From assembly GCF_014306105.1 (NCBI RefSeq), contig NZ_JACRVF010000003.1, positions 372,001 to 436,000 of the forward strand: a stretch of 64,000 nucleotides of DNA. Reading direction: 5' to 3'. Positions 34,943 to 43,122 of this stretch are shown here, piece by piece. The stretch is from Pontibacter cellulosilyticus. GTDB lineage: Bacteria > Bacteroidota > Bacteroidia > Cytophagales > Hymenobacteraceae. The notes beneath the pieces were generated by a model. It was not told the origin of the DNA and made no database searches. It saw nothing but the letters and a program-made list of their open reading frames with translations. Positions within the stretch are counted from its first letter, which is position 1, and each line of letters opens with the position of its first letter. The position numbers and the translations under genes are program-made.

Positions 34943-37360
34943 CTACTTGCGGATAAAAGCTCCCAGTTGTTTTTCAAATTGCTGCATCAGGCGATTCATT
35001 GTACTGTCAATCACCTTATCGGTCAGGGTTTGCTGTTTATCCAGCAACGTGAAGCTAAGGGCATAAGCTTTTTTGCCTGCTTCTATTTTGTCGCCCTCGT
35101 ACACATCAAACACGTTTACACTCTGCAGCAACTTACGCTCTGTGCGCAAGGCAATAAGTTTAACCTGGTCAAAAGTAACATTTCTATCCAGCACCAAAGA
35201 AAGGTCACGGCGTACTTCCGGGAATTTTGGCAACTCTTCGGCTACCAGCTTGTTTTTATACTTCTTCAGCAGGTAATCCCAGTTAAGTTCTGCATACCAC
35301 ACCTGCTCTTTTACCTCCATAAAGCGGCAAACAGCAGCATCCAACAAGCCTAATCTAGCTATTTCGGTACCGTTCTTCTGGTAAGATATGCCTTGGCGCA
35401 TGTAGCTGTTCTGCTCCAGGTTCTGTACTTCAAACTCACCGGCATTTAGCTTGTGCAGCACGTTCTGCACTACACTTGCCAGGTCGTGGAAGGCAGTTTT
35501 CATACTTGGCTGCTTCCAGCTTTCGGCAGTTGCGTTGCCAACCATGTATAAGGCCAGTTTGCGGCTCTCCTTATAGTCACCATCTATCTGCTCGTATACT
35601 TTACCCAGTTCTACCAGTTTCAGGTCGCGCTGACGGCGGTTAATGTTGCGGCGCAGCACTTCTAACCCAGAGAAAACCATACTTTTACGCAGTACATCCA
35701 GGTCTTCGGAGTTATAGTTCAGCACCTTTACCAGGCTCTCTACTTCAGCCTCACCGGCTGGTTTGTAGTAGTTGGAGTTGGTAATAGAGTTAGTAATAAT
35801 CTCGTTAAAACCATTGGCTGTGATGTAGTTCATGATCGTGTCCGTCACATCTTCAGCGTATGGCGTAGCAAACTTGGCCAGGAATGTTGTGGCCAGGTTC
35901 TCGTCCATCTCAATGTTGTTGAAGCCGTAAATGCGCAGGATTTCTTCCACCACATCGGCCTCACGGGTAACATCCACTTTAAAAGGAGGCACCGAAAGGG
36001 TTAGATCTGTTTCAGTTTCCTTTGTTACTTCAATACCTAATGATGTAAGTATACTTTTGATTCGCTCCACATCAATGTGCTGCCCGATCAATGTATGGGT
36101 ACGCTCGATGTTTAACTCAATCTCTGTATTCTTAATCTGAGTTGGGTAAACATCTACTATCTCAGAAGAAACCTCGCCACCTGCTATTTCCTGCACCAAC
36201 AAAGCAGCACGCTTCAAGGCAGTTATCACCATATTAGGATCTGTACCACGCTCAAAACGGAACGATGCATCCGTTTTTAAACCATGAGCCATACCTGTAC
36301 GTCGGATCCAGTCCGGTGAGAAGTATGCGCTTTCGATGAAGATACTGGTTGTTTCTTCAGATACACCGGAGTCTTCACCGCCAAATACACCGCCTATCGC
36401 CATTGGGCCTTCTGCGTCGCAGATCATCAGGTCAGTTGCCTTCAGTTTGCGCTCTACACCGTCCAAAGTCTTTAGTACAGAACCTTCCGGCAAGGTTTTC
36501 ACGATAATCTTGCCACCTCTGATCTTATCAGCATCAAAAGCGTGCAGTGGCTGCCCCAGTTCGTGCAGCACGTAGTTCGTAATATCTACAATGTTGTTGA
36601 TCGGGGAAAGATCGATGGCACGCAGGCGCTTCTGCAGCCACTCCGGCGATGGACCAACTTTTAAACCAGTGATGGTTACACCAGCATAACGCGGACAGGC
36701 CTCTGTGTTTTCTACCTCAACCGTTATTGACTTAGAAGTAGTATCAACTTTAAAATCATCTACATTTGGAAGTGTAGCAGCAGCATCTGTTAATGCCTGC
36801 AGGTCGCGGGCTACCCCATAATGTGAAGCAGCATCGGCACGGTTTGGCGTTAAGCCAATCTCAAACACTTTATCAGAACCTAATCCAAAGAACTCGGCAG
36901 CTGGTGTTCCGTTTGGCAGGTCGGTGTCCAGCACCATGATGCCGGCATGCGATGTACCAATACCTATTTCATCTTCGGCACAGATCATACCTTCCGATAC
37001 CTGACCACGGATTTTCGACTTCTTGATCTTGAACGGTTCCCCGCCAGTTGGGTAAAGTGTGCTGTTAACCGTAGCCACTACCACTCGCTGACCTGCTGCC
37101 ACGTTCGGCGCACCACAAACAATCTGGCTTGGTGTACCGTTTCCGATGTCTACTGTGGTGAGGCTTAGTTTATCTGCATCCGGATGGCGCTCACAGGTAA
37201 GTACCTCACCCAATACGATGCCCTCCAGGCCGCCCTGTACCTGATCAAAAGTATGAATGGCCTCTACCTCCAAGCCTGCGCCTGTCAGTAAAGCGCCTAC
37301 TTCTTCAGCGGTTTTATCTGTATGTATAAGTTGTTTTAGCCAGTCGAATGATATCAGCAT
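34943..37360 (-). CDS. pheT: phenylalanyl-tRNA synthetase beta subunit
   Basis: PheT, with PheS, charges tRNA-Phe. The 805-residue protein has the N-terminal EMAP-like tRNA-binding domain (CERHPDADKLSLTTVDIGNG), the B3/B4 editing domain (DITNYVLHELGQPLHAFDADK), the B5 domain (PPFKVDVTREADVVEEILRI), the catalytic-like core and the C-terminal anticodon-binding FDX-ACB domain (FPEVRRDLSLVLDRNVTFDQV). It is full length. The gene opens the pheT - coiled-coil - zapA group. pheS is not in the window. The upstream 552 bp carry repeats. Confidence 0.97.
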   Translation of the reverse strand: MLISFDWLKQLIHTDKTAEEVGALLTGAGLEVEAIHTFDQVQGGLEGIVLGEVLTCERHPDADKLSLTTVDIGNGTPSQIVCGAPNVAAGQRVVVATVNSTLYPTGGEPFKIKKSKIRGQVSEGMICAEDEIGIGTSHAGIMVLDTDLPNGTPAAEFFGLGSDKVFEIGLTPNRADAASHYGVARDLQALTDAAATLPNVDDFKVDTTSKSITVEVENTEACPRYAGVTITGLKVGPSPEWLQKRLRAIDLSPINNIVDITNYVLHELGQPLHAFDADKIRGGKIIVKTLPEGSVLKTLDGVERKLKATDLMICDAEGPMAIGGVFGGEDSGVSEETTSIFIESAYFSPDWIRRTGMAHGLKTDASFRFERGTDPNMVITALKRAALLVQEIAGGEVSSEIVDVYPTQIKNTEIELNIERTHTLIGQHIDVERIKSILTSLGIEVTKETETDLTLSVPPFKVDVTREADVVEEILRIYGFNNIEMDENLATTFLAKFATPYAEDVTDTIMNYITANGFNEIITNSITNSNYYKPAGEAEVESLVKVLNYNSEDLDVLRKSMVFSGLEVLRRNINRRQRDLKLVELGKVYEQIDGDYKESRKLALYMVGNATAESWKQPSMKTAFHDLASVVQNVLHKLNAGEFEVQNLEQNSYMRQGISYQKNGTEIARLGLLDAAVCRFMEVKEQVWYAELNWDYLLKKYKNKLVAEELPKFPEVRRDLSLVLDRNVTFDQVKLIALRTERKLLQSVNVFDVYEGDKIEAGKKAYALSFTLLDKQQTLTDKVIDSTMNRLMQQFEKQLGAFIRK

Positions 37361-37763
37361 GATGTTAATCTGTGTCTGTTAAAGTATAGCTTCTATAGCA
37401 AAAGCCAATGTTCACCAAAATTAAACATTATTCTGTTTAGTGTCGCAAGAGAGGAGAAATTAAGATATTGTTGCTACTGCTGTTACTTTGACAGACGTTT
37501 TTTTGCTTTTCTATTGAGATGAGGTTCATCCTTAGCCTTACTGGCGGTATTTTCACTTCTAGCTTTGGTGCCCTCAAGGCCGTGTGGCCTCGTTTCTATG
37601 CATCACCGCTGTGTTCCTTCCTGCACTTGCGTGCTGCCCTAGCGGGCACCGGATCTCACAAGGCGCCTCTAAAGAGGGCCCCTACCCCCACAGAGAAACT
37701 GGGATAGACACTTCTTGGCCGATGCATTTGCTAAAGGAGAGGACGTGTGAATCGTTTTTGTAG

Positions 37764-37783
37764 GGACAAGTCGCGATCTGTCC
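37764..37783. repeat. imperfect palindrome GGACAAGTCGCGATCTGTCC
   Basis: The 20-bp site is centred on TCGCGA and preceded by GTAG. From memory, similar GGGACA...TCGCGA...TGTCC palindromes recur between genes in several Bacteroidetes and cyanobacteria, but I cannot check copy number here. Confidence 0.45.
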
Positions 37784-37833
37784 ACCTAAAGGCTGGTGCT
37801 ATGCAACTTATACTTAAACTAAAGCAAAAACAG

Positions 37834-37882
37834 AATTCCCCGTCTTGGCTAAGGAGGGAATACAGGGGTAGTTTGACCCGGC
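37834..37882 (+). repeat. extragenic palindromic repeat, copy C (diverged)
   Basis: AATTCCCCGTCTTGGCTAAG, GAGGGAATACAGGGGTAG and TTTGACCCGGC follow the same block order as copy A at 32278-32323, with scattered substitutions. It lies between pheT and the DUF1684 gene. Confidence 0.7.
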
Positions 37883-37912
37883 ACTACCGAACCGACAATC
37901 AGCAATCAAATT

Positions 37913-38530
37913 TTACTTTTCGTACGTCTTTTCCCCTGCCGGAATAGCTATACTTAGGCGGTTATCCTTCGGTGGTAATGGACAAACATACTCCGGGTTA
38001 TAAGCACAGAAGGGGCTATAGGCGCGGTTAAAATCGAGCGTCACCGTTTTAGCTCCCTCTTCAAAGGGCACATCTAGGTAGCGGCCTCCACCATAGGTTT
38101 CGAACCCATTGGTTTTATCTGTGAATGGCACAAACAACTGGTCCTTTTTCTCACCACTTAGCTTTTTATACAGTGTTAACTGGTGTGGTTGGTTTTGAAC
38201 CTCAAACTTTGCCAGGGCATACCGCAAGTAGGGTTCATAGCTACCATTGGTAAGAGGCATCAGCAATGTATCCTGTTCAGGAAGCGGCTCTACCTCTGCT
38301 TTGATACGATACTCCAGGTTTGGCTCGTAATAAACTAGATTCTTGAAACTGCGTCGCTCCTCGTCGTTTAAAGGGGAGTTTGTTTTACTTCTGAAAGACA
38401 GGTCTTTGTCTTCCCGCTCTTTCAGCAGAGGCATTGTATAATTCTCCTCGTTAAAAAAGGCATCTTTAAAGAAATAAAACAGTACCAGCACGACGCCGGC
38501 AAATATGATCAGCTTATGAGCTCGTTTCAT
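37913..38530 (-). CDS. DUF1684 protein with N-terminal membrane anchor
   Basis: From the ATG at 38530 the protein has 205 residues (MKRAHKLIIFAGVVLVLFYF...). A longer frame to 38656 runs through the SbtA-operon terminator and is rejected. One transmembrane helix or uncleaved signal (about 6-24) is followed by the DUF1684 domain: FETYGGGRYLDVP, TLDFNRAYSPFCAYNPEYVC and PLPPKDNRLSIAIPAGEK are its hallmark C-terminal blocks. The domain is common in Bacteroidetes and Actinobacteria; the function is unknown. The protein is likely periplasmic or secreted. Confidence 0.85.
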   Translation of the reverse strand: MKRAHKLIIFAGVVLVLFYFFKDAFFNEENYTMPLLKEREDKDLSFRSKTNSPLNDEERRSFKNLVYYEPNLEYRIKAEVEPLPEQDTLLMPLTNGSYEPYLRYALAKFEVQNQPHQLTLYKKLSGEKKDQLFVPFTDKTNGFETYGGGRYLDVPFEEGAKTVTLDFNRAYSPFCAYNPEYVCPLPPKDNRLSIAIPAGEKTYEK

Positions 38531-38630
38531 AATTAGAATTCTTGACTTCTGGCAAAGTTCGTAAATTTTGAAGAGAAGTATAAACGGTTTAGCCACTATA
38601 CATGCAATGGGCACTTTATTATTATGGCAC

Positions 38631-38696
38631 AAAAAAGGAGGCAGCCTTTTCTTCAATTAACTGTTTTTTTAACAGCTAAAGGAAGCGGCTACCTCC
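38631..38696 (-). terminator. terminator of the icd-sbtA operon
   Basis: On the minus strand GGAGGTAGCC (38696-38687) pairs with GGCTGCCTCC (38646-38637) with one mismatch. An inner CTGTT/AACAG stem lies inside, and six T follow at 38636-38631. It lies 26 nt beyond the sbtA stop. Confidence 0.7.
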
Positions 38697-38722
38697 AAAC
38701 CAACTAAACTTAAACCTTATCT

Positions 38723-39685
38723 TTAGAAGGTACCGATTACAAAGAGGTAAATCGGCATACCTAGTGTAATGTTGAACGGGAACGTAACCGCCAGCGCCAT
38801 TGGCAGGAAGATTCCCGGATTTGCCTGTGGCACGGCTATTTTCATGGCGGCAGGCACTGCAATATAAGAGGCGCTTGCCGCCAGCACAGCAAACATCAGC
38901 CTGTTGCCGGGGTCTTGCGTTATTAGTCCGCTTAGTACTGCCACCGCGCAACCATTTAAAAGTGGTACTACTATGGCAAACATAGAAGTGAACCAGCCGC
39001 TTTTGAAGAAGTCCTGTAGCTTGCGTCCGCTAATAATGCCCATATCCAGCAGGAAGATCGCCAGAAATCCTTTAAAAATATCTGTTGTGAACGGTTTTAT
39101 GCCCTGCGCCTGCTGTTCGCTGGCCAGCATACCAATAGCCAGGCTACCTAAAATCAGCAGTACACTCCCATTCGTAAAAGAATGATGAATTACGTGCCTT
39201 AAGTTTGGAGACTGCTCTTTCCGTTCGCAAAACATACTAATCAGGATAACTCCAACTATAATGGCAGGCGCCTCCATAAACGCCATTACGGCTACCATGT
39301 GTCCGCTAAAAGGCAGCTGCTGAAACTCTAGAAAAGACACAGCTGTGACAAAGGTAACTGCACTAACTGAGCCATATGCTGCGGCAACAGCACCTGCGTT
39401 CTCCACACTTAGCTTTCTCTTTAGCAGAAAGAAAGTATAAAATGGAATGGCGCATGAGATAAGTACCCCAAACAGAAGCGCCCATACAATTTCGAGATTG
39501 TAACTACTGTGCGCCAGTTCCTGTCCGCCCTTAAACCCAATGGAAAACAGCAGGTAAAGCGAGATAAATTTTGATGAATTCGGTGGTATCTCCAAGTCAC
39601 TTTTTACCTGAACGGCCAGAATACCCAACACAAAGAAGAGCAAGGCCGGACTTGTGAGGTTGTCAATCAGTAGATGTAGGTTCAT
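38723..39685 (-). CDS. sbtA: SbtA-family sodium-dependent bicarbonate permease
   Basis: SbtA proteins import bicarbonate with sodium in cyanobacteria. The 320-residue protein has about ten transmembrane helices. Family signatures are LLFSIGFKGGQEL near residue 50, GSVSAVTFVTAVSFL in the middle, and the mirrored C-terminal AVLAASASYIAVPAAM. It lacks an attached regulatory domain, and no SbtB (PII-like) gene is adjacent. The gene overlaps its upstream neighbour by 4 nt (ATGA), so the two are translationally coupled. It is the last gene of a six-gene operon that starts with icd. Confidence 0.88.
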   Translation of the reverse strand: MNLHLLIDNLTSPALLFFVLGILAVQVKSDLEIPPNSSKFISLYLLFSIGFKGGQELAHSSYNLEIVWALLFGVLISCAIPFYTFFLLKRKLSVENAGAVAAAYGSVSAVTFVTAVSFLEFQQLPFSGHMVAVMAFMEAPAIIVGVILISMFCERKEQSPNLRHVIHHSFTNGSVLLILGSLAIGMLASEQQAQGIKPFTTDIFKGFLAIFLLDMGIISGRKLQDFFKSGWFTSMFAIVVPLLNGCAVAVLSGLITQDPGNRLMFAVLAASASYIAVPAAMKIAVPQANPGIFLPMALAVTFPFNITLGMPIYLFVIGTF

Positions 39686-40176
39686 ATAGAGAACACAGCT
39701 TTGTTTGTTTTTACCGCCGTTAACTTACCCTCTGCAGTGGAGGCTATTAGCCCTTTAATTTTGATCTTTTGCAGTACCACCTGCTGCAGAAAATACTCAC
39801 TGCTTAGTAATTGCTGTATTTGTCTTTGCACGTTTAGCTCTGCTAATTTCTCCTTTTGCACTTCCACAGAACTACCGCTCATCACCTCTGCATAATTATC
39901 AATCAGCAGATCTACCAATACTTCTTCGGCATATGTGCCATACCCTTTCTTCTTCGAGAGCACACTTTCTATAAATTGGCAGTCGACGTCATTTACCACA
40001 ATCACCTCTTCTACAGATTCTCTTTCTATAAAGTCGATCAGTTCCTCTATATAGGTGTGCTCATTTAGTTTAAAAGCGGCTGCCAGTGCCGTAAGAAAGT
40101 AAGCGTTTTTGTACTTGCTACCCAGAAAGTGCTCTAGCTTACTGTGAGGGCATATCAGAAATAACTTATTTTTCAT
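39682..40176 (-). CDS. protein of unknown function, weakly carbonic-anhydrase-like
   Basis: This 164-residue soluble protein has no signal peptide. Its order of elements recalls a shortened beta-carbonic anhydrase: KLFLICPHSKLEHFLG at the N-terminus takes the place of CxDxR, NAYFLTALAAAF that of the AxxxRNAGG region, and VEEVIVVNDVDCQFIE that of the VxxHxDC region. Two cysteines are kept at the ligand positions, while the Asp/Arg dyad and the ligand His are changed. This likeness is by eye only. The gene sits between DUF6671 (2-nt gap) and sbtA (4-nt overlap), so a role with the bicarbonate permease is likely. Confidence 0.5.
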   Translation of the reverse strand: MKNKLFLICPHSKLEHFLGSKYKNAYFLTALAAAFKLNEHTYIEELIDFIERESVEEVIVVNDVDCQFIESVLSKKKGYGTYAEEVLVDLLIDNYAEVMSGSSVEVQKEKLAELNVQRQIQQLLSSEYFLQQVVLQKIKIKGLIASTAEGKLTAVKTNKAVFSI

Positions 40177-40178
40177 GG

Positions 40179-41015
40179 TTAAGGATTACATAATTGGCAA
40201 TAGGCAGGGTCTTCCACCTTTTTATTGTTGGGATACATGCGTTCCGAAGTATAATCACACTTCAGGCAGGTAAGAATTTCGCTCTTGATGGAGTGTGTCG
40301 GAAAACCGCAACCGGCACAAGGCAGCCCTTGCTTCACGCTGGTAACCCCGAAACCTGGCGTATGACATGCAGGGCAAAAGGAGTTTACCTTAACCAGCAA
40401 CTTCTCCGTGGCTTGCCTGATGACGGACATGCGGGTGGGATTATACATAGCCCGCATGTCCGTTTCTACATACACCAGTTCATGTTGCTGCTGTAACTGG
40501 CGAAAAACCTCCAGCAGTTGCGCCTTGTCAGTGATACCTTTGGTTATAGCTGTGGCAGAAGATCTTGTTGGCCGAAGCACCAGTGCATGAGATGGAAATT
40601 TAGCGTCTACCGCAAAAGCCATCAGTTGCTCCTCTGTGCTTACCGCTTCGCCGGCAAAATTCGTTTCAATGCTCAGTTCCCGGGCTACTATCTCCAGGCT
40701 GTTCTTTTTATCAAGCAGCAACAGGATCTCCTGATCTGCCGGCATAAACCCCAGCACCGGATGCGGACCGAAAGACCCTTCACTGGCAACAGCCAAGTCG
40801 AAACCGTGCAACTCCAAAGCCATTTCACACTTTTTACGGGCTGTAGTTACAGGGTCAGCTTCACGCTCTACCTCGCCTGTAAATGTGCCCAGCATATCTG
40901 TGTCAAACTGCGAAGCCACCACACAACTTACTCCCAAGGCCTCCTCCAACAAAGGCGCGATCACTTTTTCTTTTTCGTGCTTAGTGGCAATTAGTAAATT
41001 TCTGCCTCTGAACAT
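40179..41015 (-). CDS. DUF6671 protein with C-terminal zinc ribbons
   Basis: This 278-residue protein has an N-terminal alpha/beta domain starting LLIATKHEKEKVIAPLLEE, with the block TARKKCEMAL and the motif SEGSFGPHP typical of DUF6671. ETDMRAMYNPTRM is the other highly conserved segment. The last 70 residues have four CxxC pairs (FCPACHT, LPCAGCG, LTCLKCD, YCQLCNP), enough for two zinc ribbons. Relatives are common in cyanobacteria. The function is unknown; an enzyme or nucleic-acid or zinc-handling role is possible. The start overlaps the previous gene by 25 nt. Confidence 0.82.
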   Translation of the reverse strand: MFRGRNLLIATKHEKEKVIAPLLEEALGVSCVVASQFDTDMLGTFTGEVEREADPVTTARKKCEMALELHGFDLAVASEGSFGPHPVLGFMPADQEILLLLDKKNSLEIVARELSIETNFAGEAVSTEEQLMAFAVDAKFPSHALVLRPTRSSATAITKGITDKAQLLEVFRQLQQQHELVYVETDMRAMYNPTRMSVIRQATEKLLVKVNSFCPACHTPGFGVTSVKQGLPCAGCGFPTHSIKSEILTCLKCDYTSERMYPNNKKVEDPAYCQLCNP

Positions 41016-41302
41016 GTCTCTGCAGGTTGTTCCTGCGCCTCTAGGGTAATGTTTATAGTAGATTCAATCACAAATTTCTTGTTGTTTCGTTTTGCCTCTT
41101 CAATAAGACGCAGCACTTGCTCCTTCGCCTCCCTTAGCTCTTCCAGCCTGCTTCTCTGCTCCTCGTCTTGCTCATCGAAGCGAATGATTGAGCTGAAATT
41201 CTTCAGGTTATGAAAGTTGATTTTTTTTGTAATGATCTCAAGTAGGATCTCTTTTGCTTCTTCACAGGTAAAGCTTCCCTGTATCAATTTTATAGTTTCC
41301 AT
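40991..41302 (-). CDS. conserved small cytoplasmic protein, unknown function
   Basis: From the ATG at 41302 the protein has 103 residues (METIKLIQGSFTCEEAKEIL...). A longer frame to 41365 would overlap the small membrane protein gene. The N-terminal half, with KINFHNLKNFSSIIRFD, looks like a conserved core; the middle is a charged coiled coil (SRLEELREAKEQVLRLIEE), and a beta strand KKFVIESTINITLE follows. I have a general memory of such proteins in Flavobacteria and Cytophaga without a name. The start is 2 nt after the upstream stop and the end overlaps DUF6671 by 25 nt. Confidence 0.6.
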   Translation of the reverse strand: METIKLIQGSFTCEEAKEILLEIITKKINFHNLKNFSSIIRFDEQDEEQRSRLEELREAKEQVLRLIEEAKRNNKKFVIESTINITLEAQEQPAETCSEAEIY

Positions 41303-41304
41303 GA

Positions 41305-41583
41305 TTATAATTGTTTTTCTGTTGATGTATTGTTGCTTGCCATTACCCTGAACATGTTCAGGCAAAGCACTATGCCTAAAGCTTTACTTAACTCATTTAT
41401 CATGACATCGCTGGTGTAGAATATCATCATAAAGCAAGCAGCTACGGCCAGTGCGTTTACCATAAGTTGCAGGCGCAGTTTAAGGTCTCTCCTTTTTTCG
41501 CTGTTGCCTGCTGCTGGCAGAGCAGGCTGTGCAATGTTACTGTCCTTGCCCAAGAGAGAAGGCTTTTCTGTTATCGAAGGCAT
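41305..41583 (-). CDS. small two-helix membrane protein, unknown
   Basis: This 92-residue protein has a polar N-terminal tail of about 38 residues and then two hydrophobic segments (about 40-57 and 66-83). The ATG at 41583 makes it overlap the icd 3' end by 47 nt. An internal ATG at 41463 would remove the overlap but leave only the membrane part. Nothing in it names a family. Its place between icd and a conserved small protein (2-nt gap) in a tightly packed operon supports expression. Confidence 0.5.
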   Translation of the reverse strand: MPSITEKPSLLGKDSNIAQPALPAAGNSEKRRDLKLRLQLMVNALAVAACFMMIFYTSDVMINELSKALGIVLCLNMFRVMASNNTSTEKQL

Positions 41584-43039
41584 ATAAATTCTCTGTTTTA
41601 ATGGTGTCTATGTTCTTTTCGATGGCTTTTGCCAAGATGGCTACGATGTGCTCTTTTGTGATTGGCTGCTCCTGCGCATGCTGGAAGCGGCAGCGCCAGT
41701 GGTCGGTGCAGAATGTCTCTGCAAAGCCCTCAGGCCATACTTTGATACCCCGGTTTGTGATCATGCTTAGCTTTACCTCCGGCGTGTCCAGTTGCTGCAG
41801 TTGTTTGGCTATCTCCTCCGGGTCTCTGCCATTCCAGTGCACAAACACGTCTACACCAAGCAATTTTTTAGTTGCCGCAGGTTTAGGCATATACTTTGGC
41901 ATGTTAAACTTAATGCCCTTGCCATAGGCTACTGAGCTTAGCTGTGCAGGTTTTTGCCCCAGGTTATTGATCACGGCTGTGGCAAAATCTTGTGTCCCTA
42001 CTTTCTGTTTGCTGGTTCCTTCTTGGTAGATATCAGGTGTGTGCACGCCCTCTTCTATGGTCTTTAACCAGGCGTTGTAGATTTTCTCGGCTATGTCGTT
42101 TTGCCCGACATGGTTAAGCATCATGCAGGCCGCCTGCAGCAAGCCAGATGGGTTAGCCACTCCTAAACCAGCGATAAGAGGCGCCGAACCATGAATTGCC
42201 TCGAACATAGCGCAAGACTCACCGATGTTAGCAGATCCCGCCAGACCCACAGAACCTGTAATTTGGGCAGCCACGTCAGAAAGAATATCGCCGTATAGGT
42301 TAGGCATTACTATTACATCGAACTTTTCCGGCGAATCGGCTAGCATAGCGGCTCCAATGTCCACAATCCAGTGCTCTTTCTCTATGTCAGGGTATTCAGA
42401 GGCTATCTCATCAAACACCTTGTGAAACAGTCCGTCTGTCTGTTTCATGATGTTGTCTTTTGTAAAGCAGCTCACTTTTTTGCGGCCGTACTGGCGGGCA
42501 TATTCAAAGGCGTAGCGCACGATTTTCTCGCATCCCGGTCGGCTGATAAGCTTCAAGCACTGTACTACCTCATCAGTCTGCTGGTGCTCAATGCCGGCGT
42601 ATAAGTCCTCCTCGTTTTCCCGTACGATCACCACATCCATCACTGGGTGTTTAGTTTTAACAAAGGGTGCAAGGCTGGTACAAGGGCGAACGTTGGCATA
42701 CAGTCCTAGCATTTTGCGCATGGTTACGTTCAGGCTTTTGTAGCCACCTCCTTGTGGCGTTGTGATGGGTGCTTTCAGCAATACTTTATTTTGACGAATC
42801 ACATCCCATGCTTCTTTCGTGATGCCGGAGGAGTTGCCAGCCAAGTATACATTCTCTCCCACCTCAATTTCTTCTATATCCAAGCGTGCTCCTGCAGCCT
42901 GTAACACACGCAGGGTTGCCTCCATAATTTCAGGCCCGATGCCATCTCCTTTGGCTACTGCTATTTTGGTGCGAGTTGGCGCATTTACCGCTGCCTCGTC
43001 TGTTTGTTTTTCATTAAGTGTTATCATATCGCTTTTCAT
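41537..43039 (-). CDS. icd: isocitrate dehydrogenase (NADP-type, long form)
   Basis: Converts isocitrate to 2-oxoglutarate and CO2. The 500-residue protein is of the Thermus/alpha-proteobacterial long type, with a C-terminal extension of about 150 residues. Active-site blocks are KGDGIGPEIM, the substrate-binding SLNVTMRKMLGLYANVRP, RENEEDLYAGIEH, KDNIMKQTDGLF and the metal-binding MPNLYGDILSDVAAQITG. A better-known role is in the TCA cycle, but here it heads an operon with a bicarbonate permease and is divergent from a LysR gene. A 7-of-8 match to the -7 consensus (GATGTTTG) lies 18 nt upstream on the minus strand. Confidence 0.93.
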   Translation of the reverse strand: MKSDMITLNEKQTDEAAVNAPTRTKIAVAKGDGIGPEIMEATLRVLQAAGARLDIEEIEVGENVYLAGNSSGITKEAWDVIRQNKVLLKAPITTPQGGGYKSLNVTMRKMLGLYANVRPCTSLAPFVKTKHPVMDVVIVRENEEDLYAGIEHQQTDEVVQCLKLISRPGCEKIVRYAFEYARQYGRKKVSCFTKDNIMKQTDGLFHKVFDEIASEYPDIEKEHWIVDIGAAMLADSPEKFDVIVMPNLYGDILSDVAAQITGSVGLAGSANIGESCAMFEAIHGSAPLIAGLGVANPSGLLQAACMMLNHVGQNDIAEKIYNAWLKTIEEGVHTPDIYQEGTSKQKVGTQDFATAVINNLGQKPAQLSSVAYGKGIKFNMPKYMPKPAATKKLLGVDVFVHWNGRDPEEIAKQLQQLDTPEVKLSMITNRGIKVWPEGFAETFCTDHWRCRFQHAQEQPITKEHIVAILAKAIEKNIDTIKTENLYAFDNRKAFSLGQGQ

Positions 43040-43075
43040 TTTTTCTTATTTAACTGCAAACATCATATTTTTGAT

Positions 43076-43095
43076 TTATAAATATTAGTTTATAA
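43076..43095. promoter_or_regulatory. candidate LysR operator between icd and the LysR gene
   Basis: TTATAAA (43076-43082) and TTTATAA (43089-43095) form a perfect 7-bp inverted repeat with a 6-bp spacer, in the 83-bp gap between divergent genes. Its size and T-N11-A content fit a LysR-type recognition site. Confidence 0.5.
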
Positions 43096-43122
43096 TTTTA
43101 ATGCGACACATAAACATTATTT

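Larger units (their letters stand above)
37361..37912. other. 552-bp intergenic region made of several repeat-like blocks
   Basis: No gene is credible here. From left to right: an AT-rich pheT leader (about 37361-37510); a block of different composition (about 37520-37710) with a GGCC-GTGT-GGCC hairpin near 37579 and dense CCC/GGG tracts; an imperfect palindrome (37764-37783); and a copy of the extragenic repeat (37834-37882). The middle block is GC-richer than other gaps in the window and looks like imported or repeated DNA. Confidence 0.6.

Noticed and set aside
37519-37707. 62-codon frame in the pheT upstream gap
   Set aside because: It lies in a repeat-like GC-rich block, has no start context and no homologue that I recognise; it is better explained as a dispersed DNA repeat.
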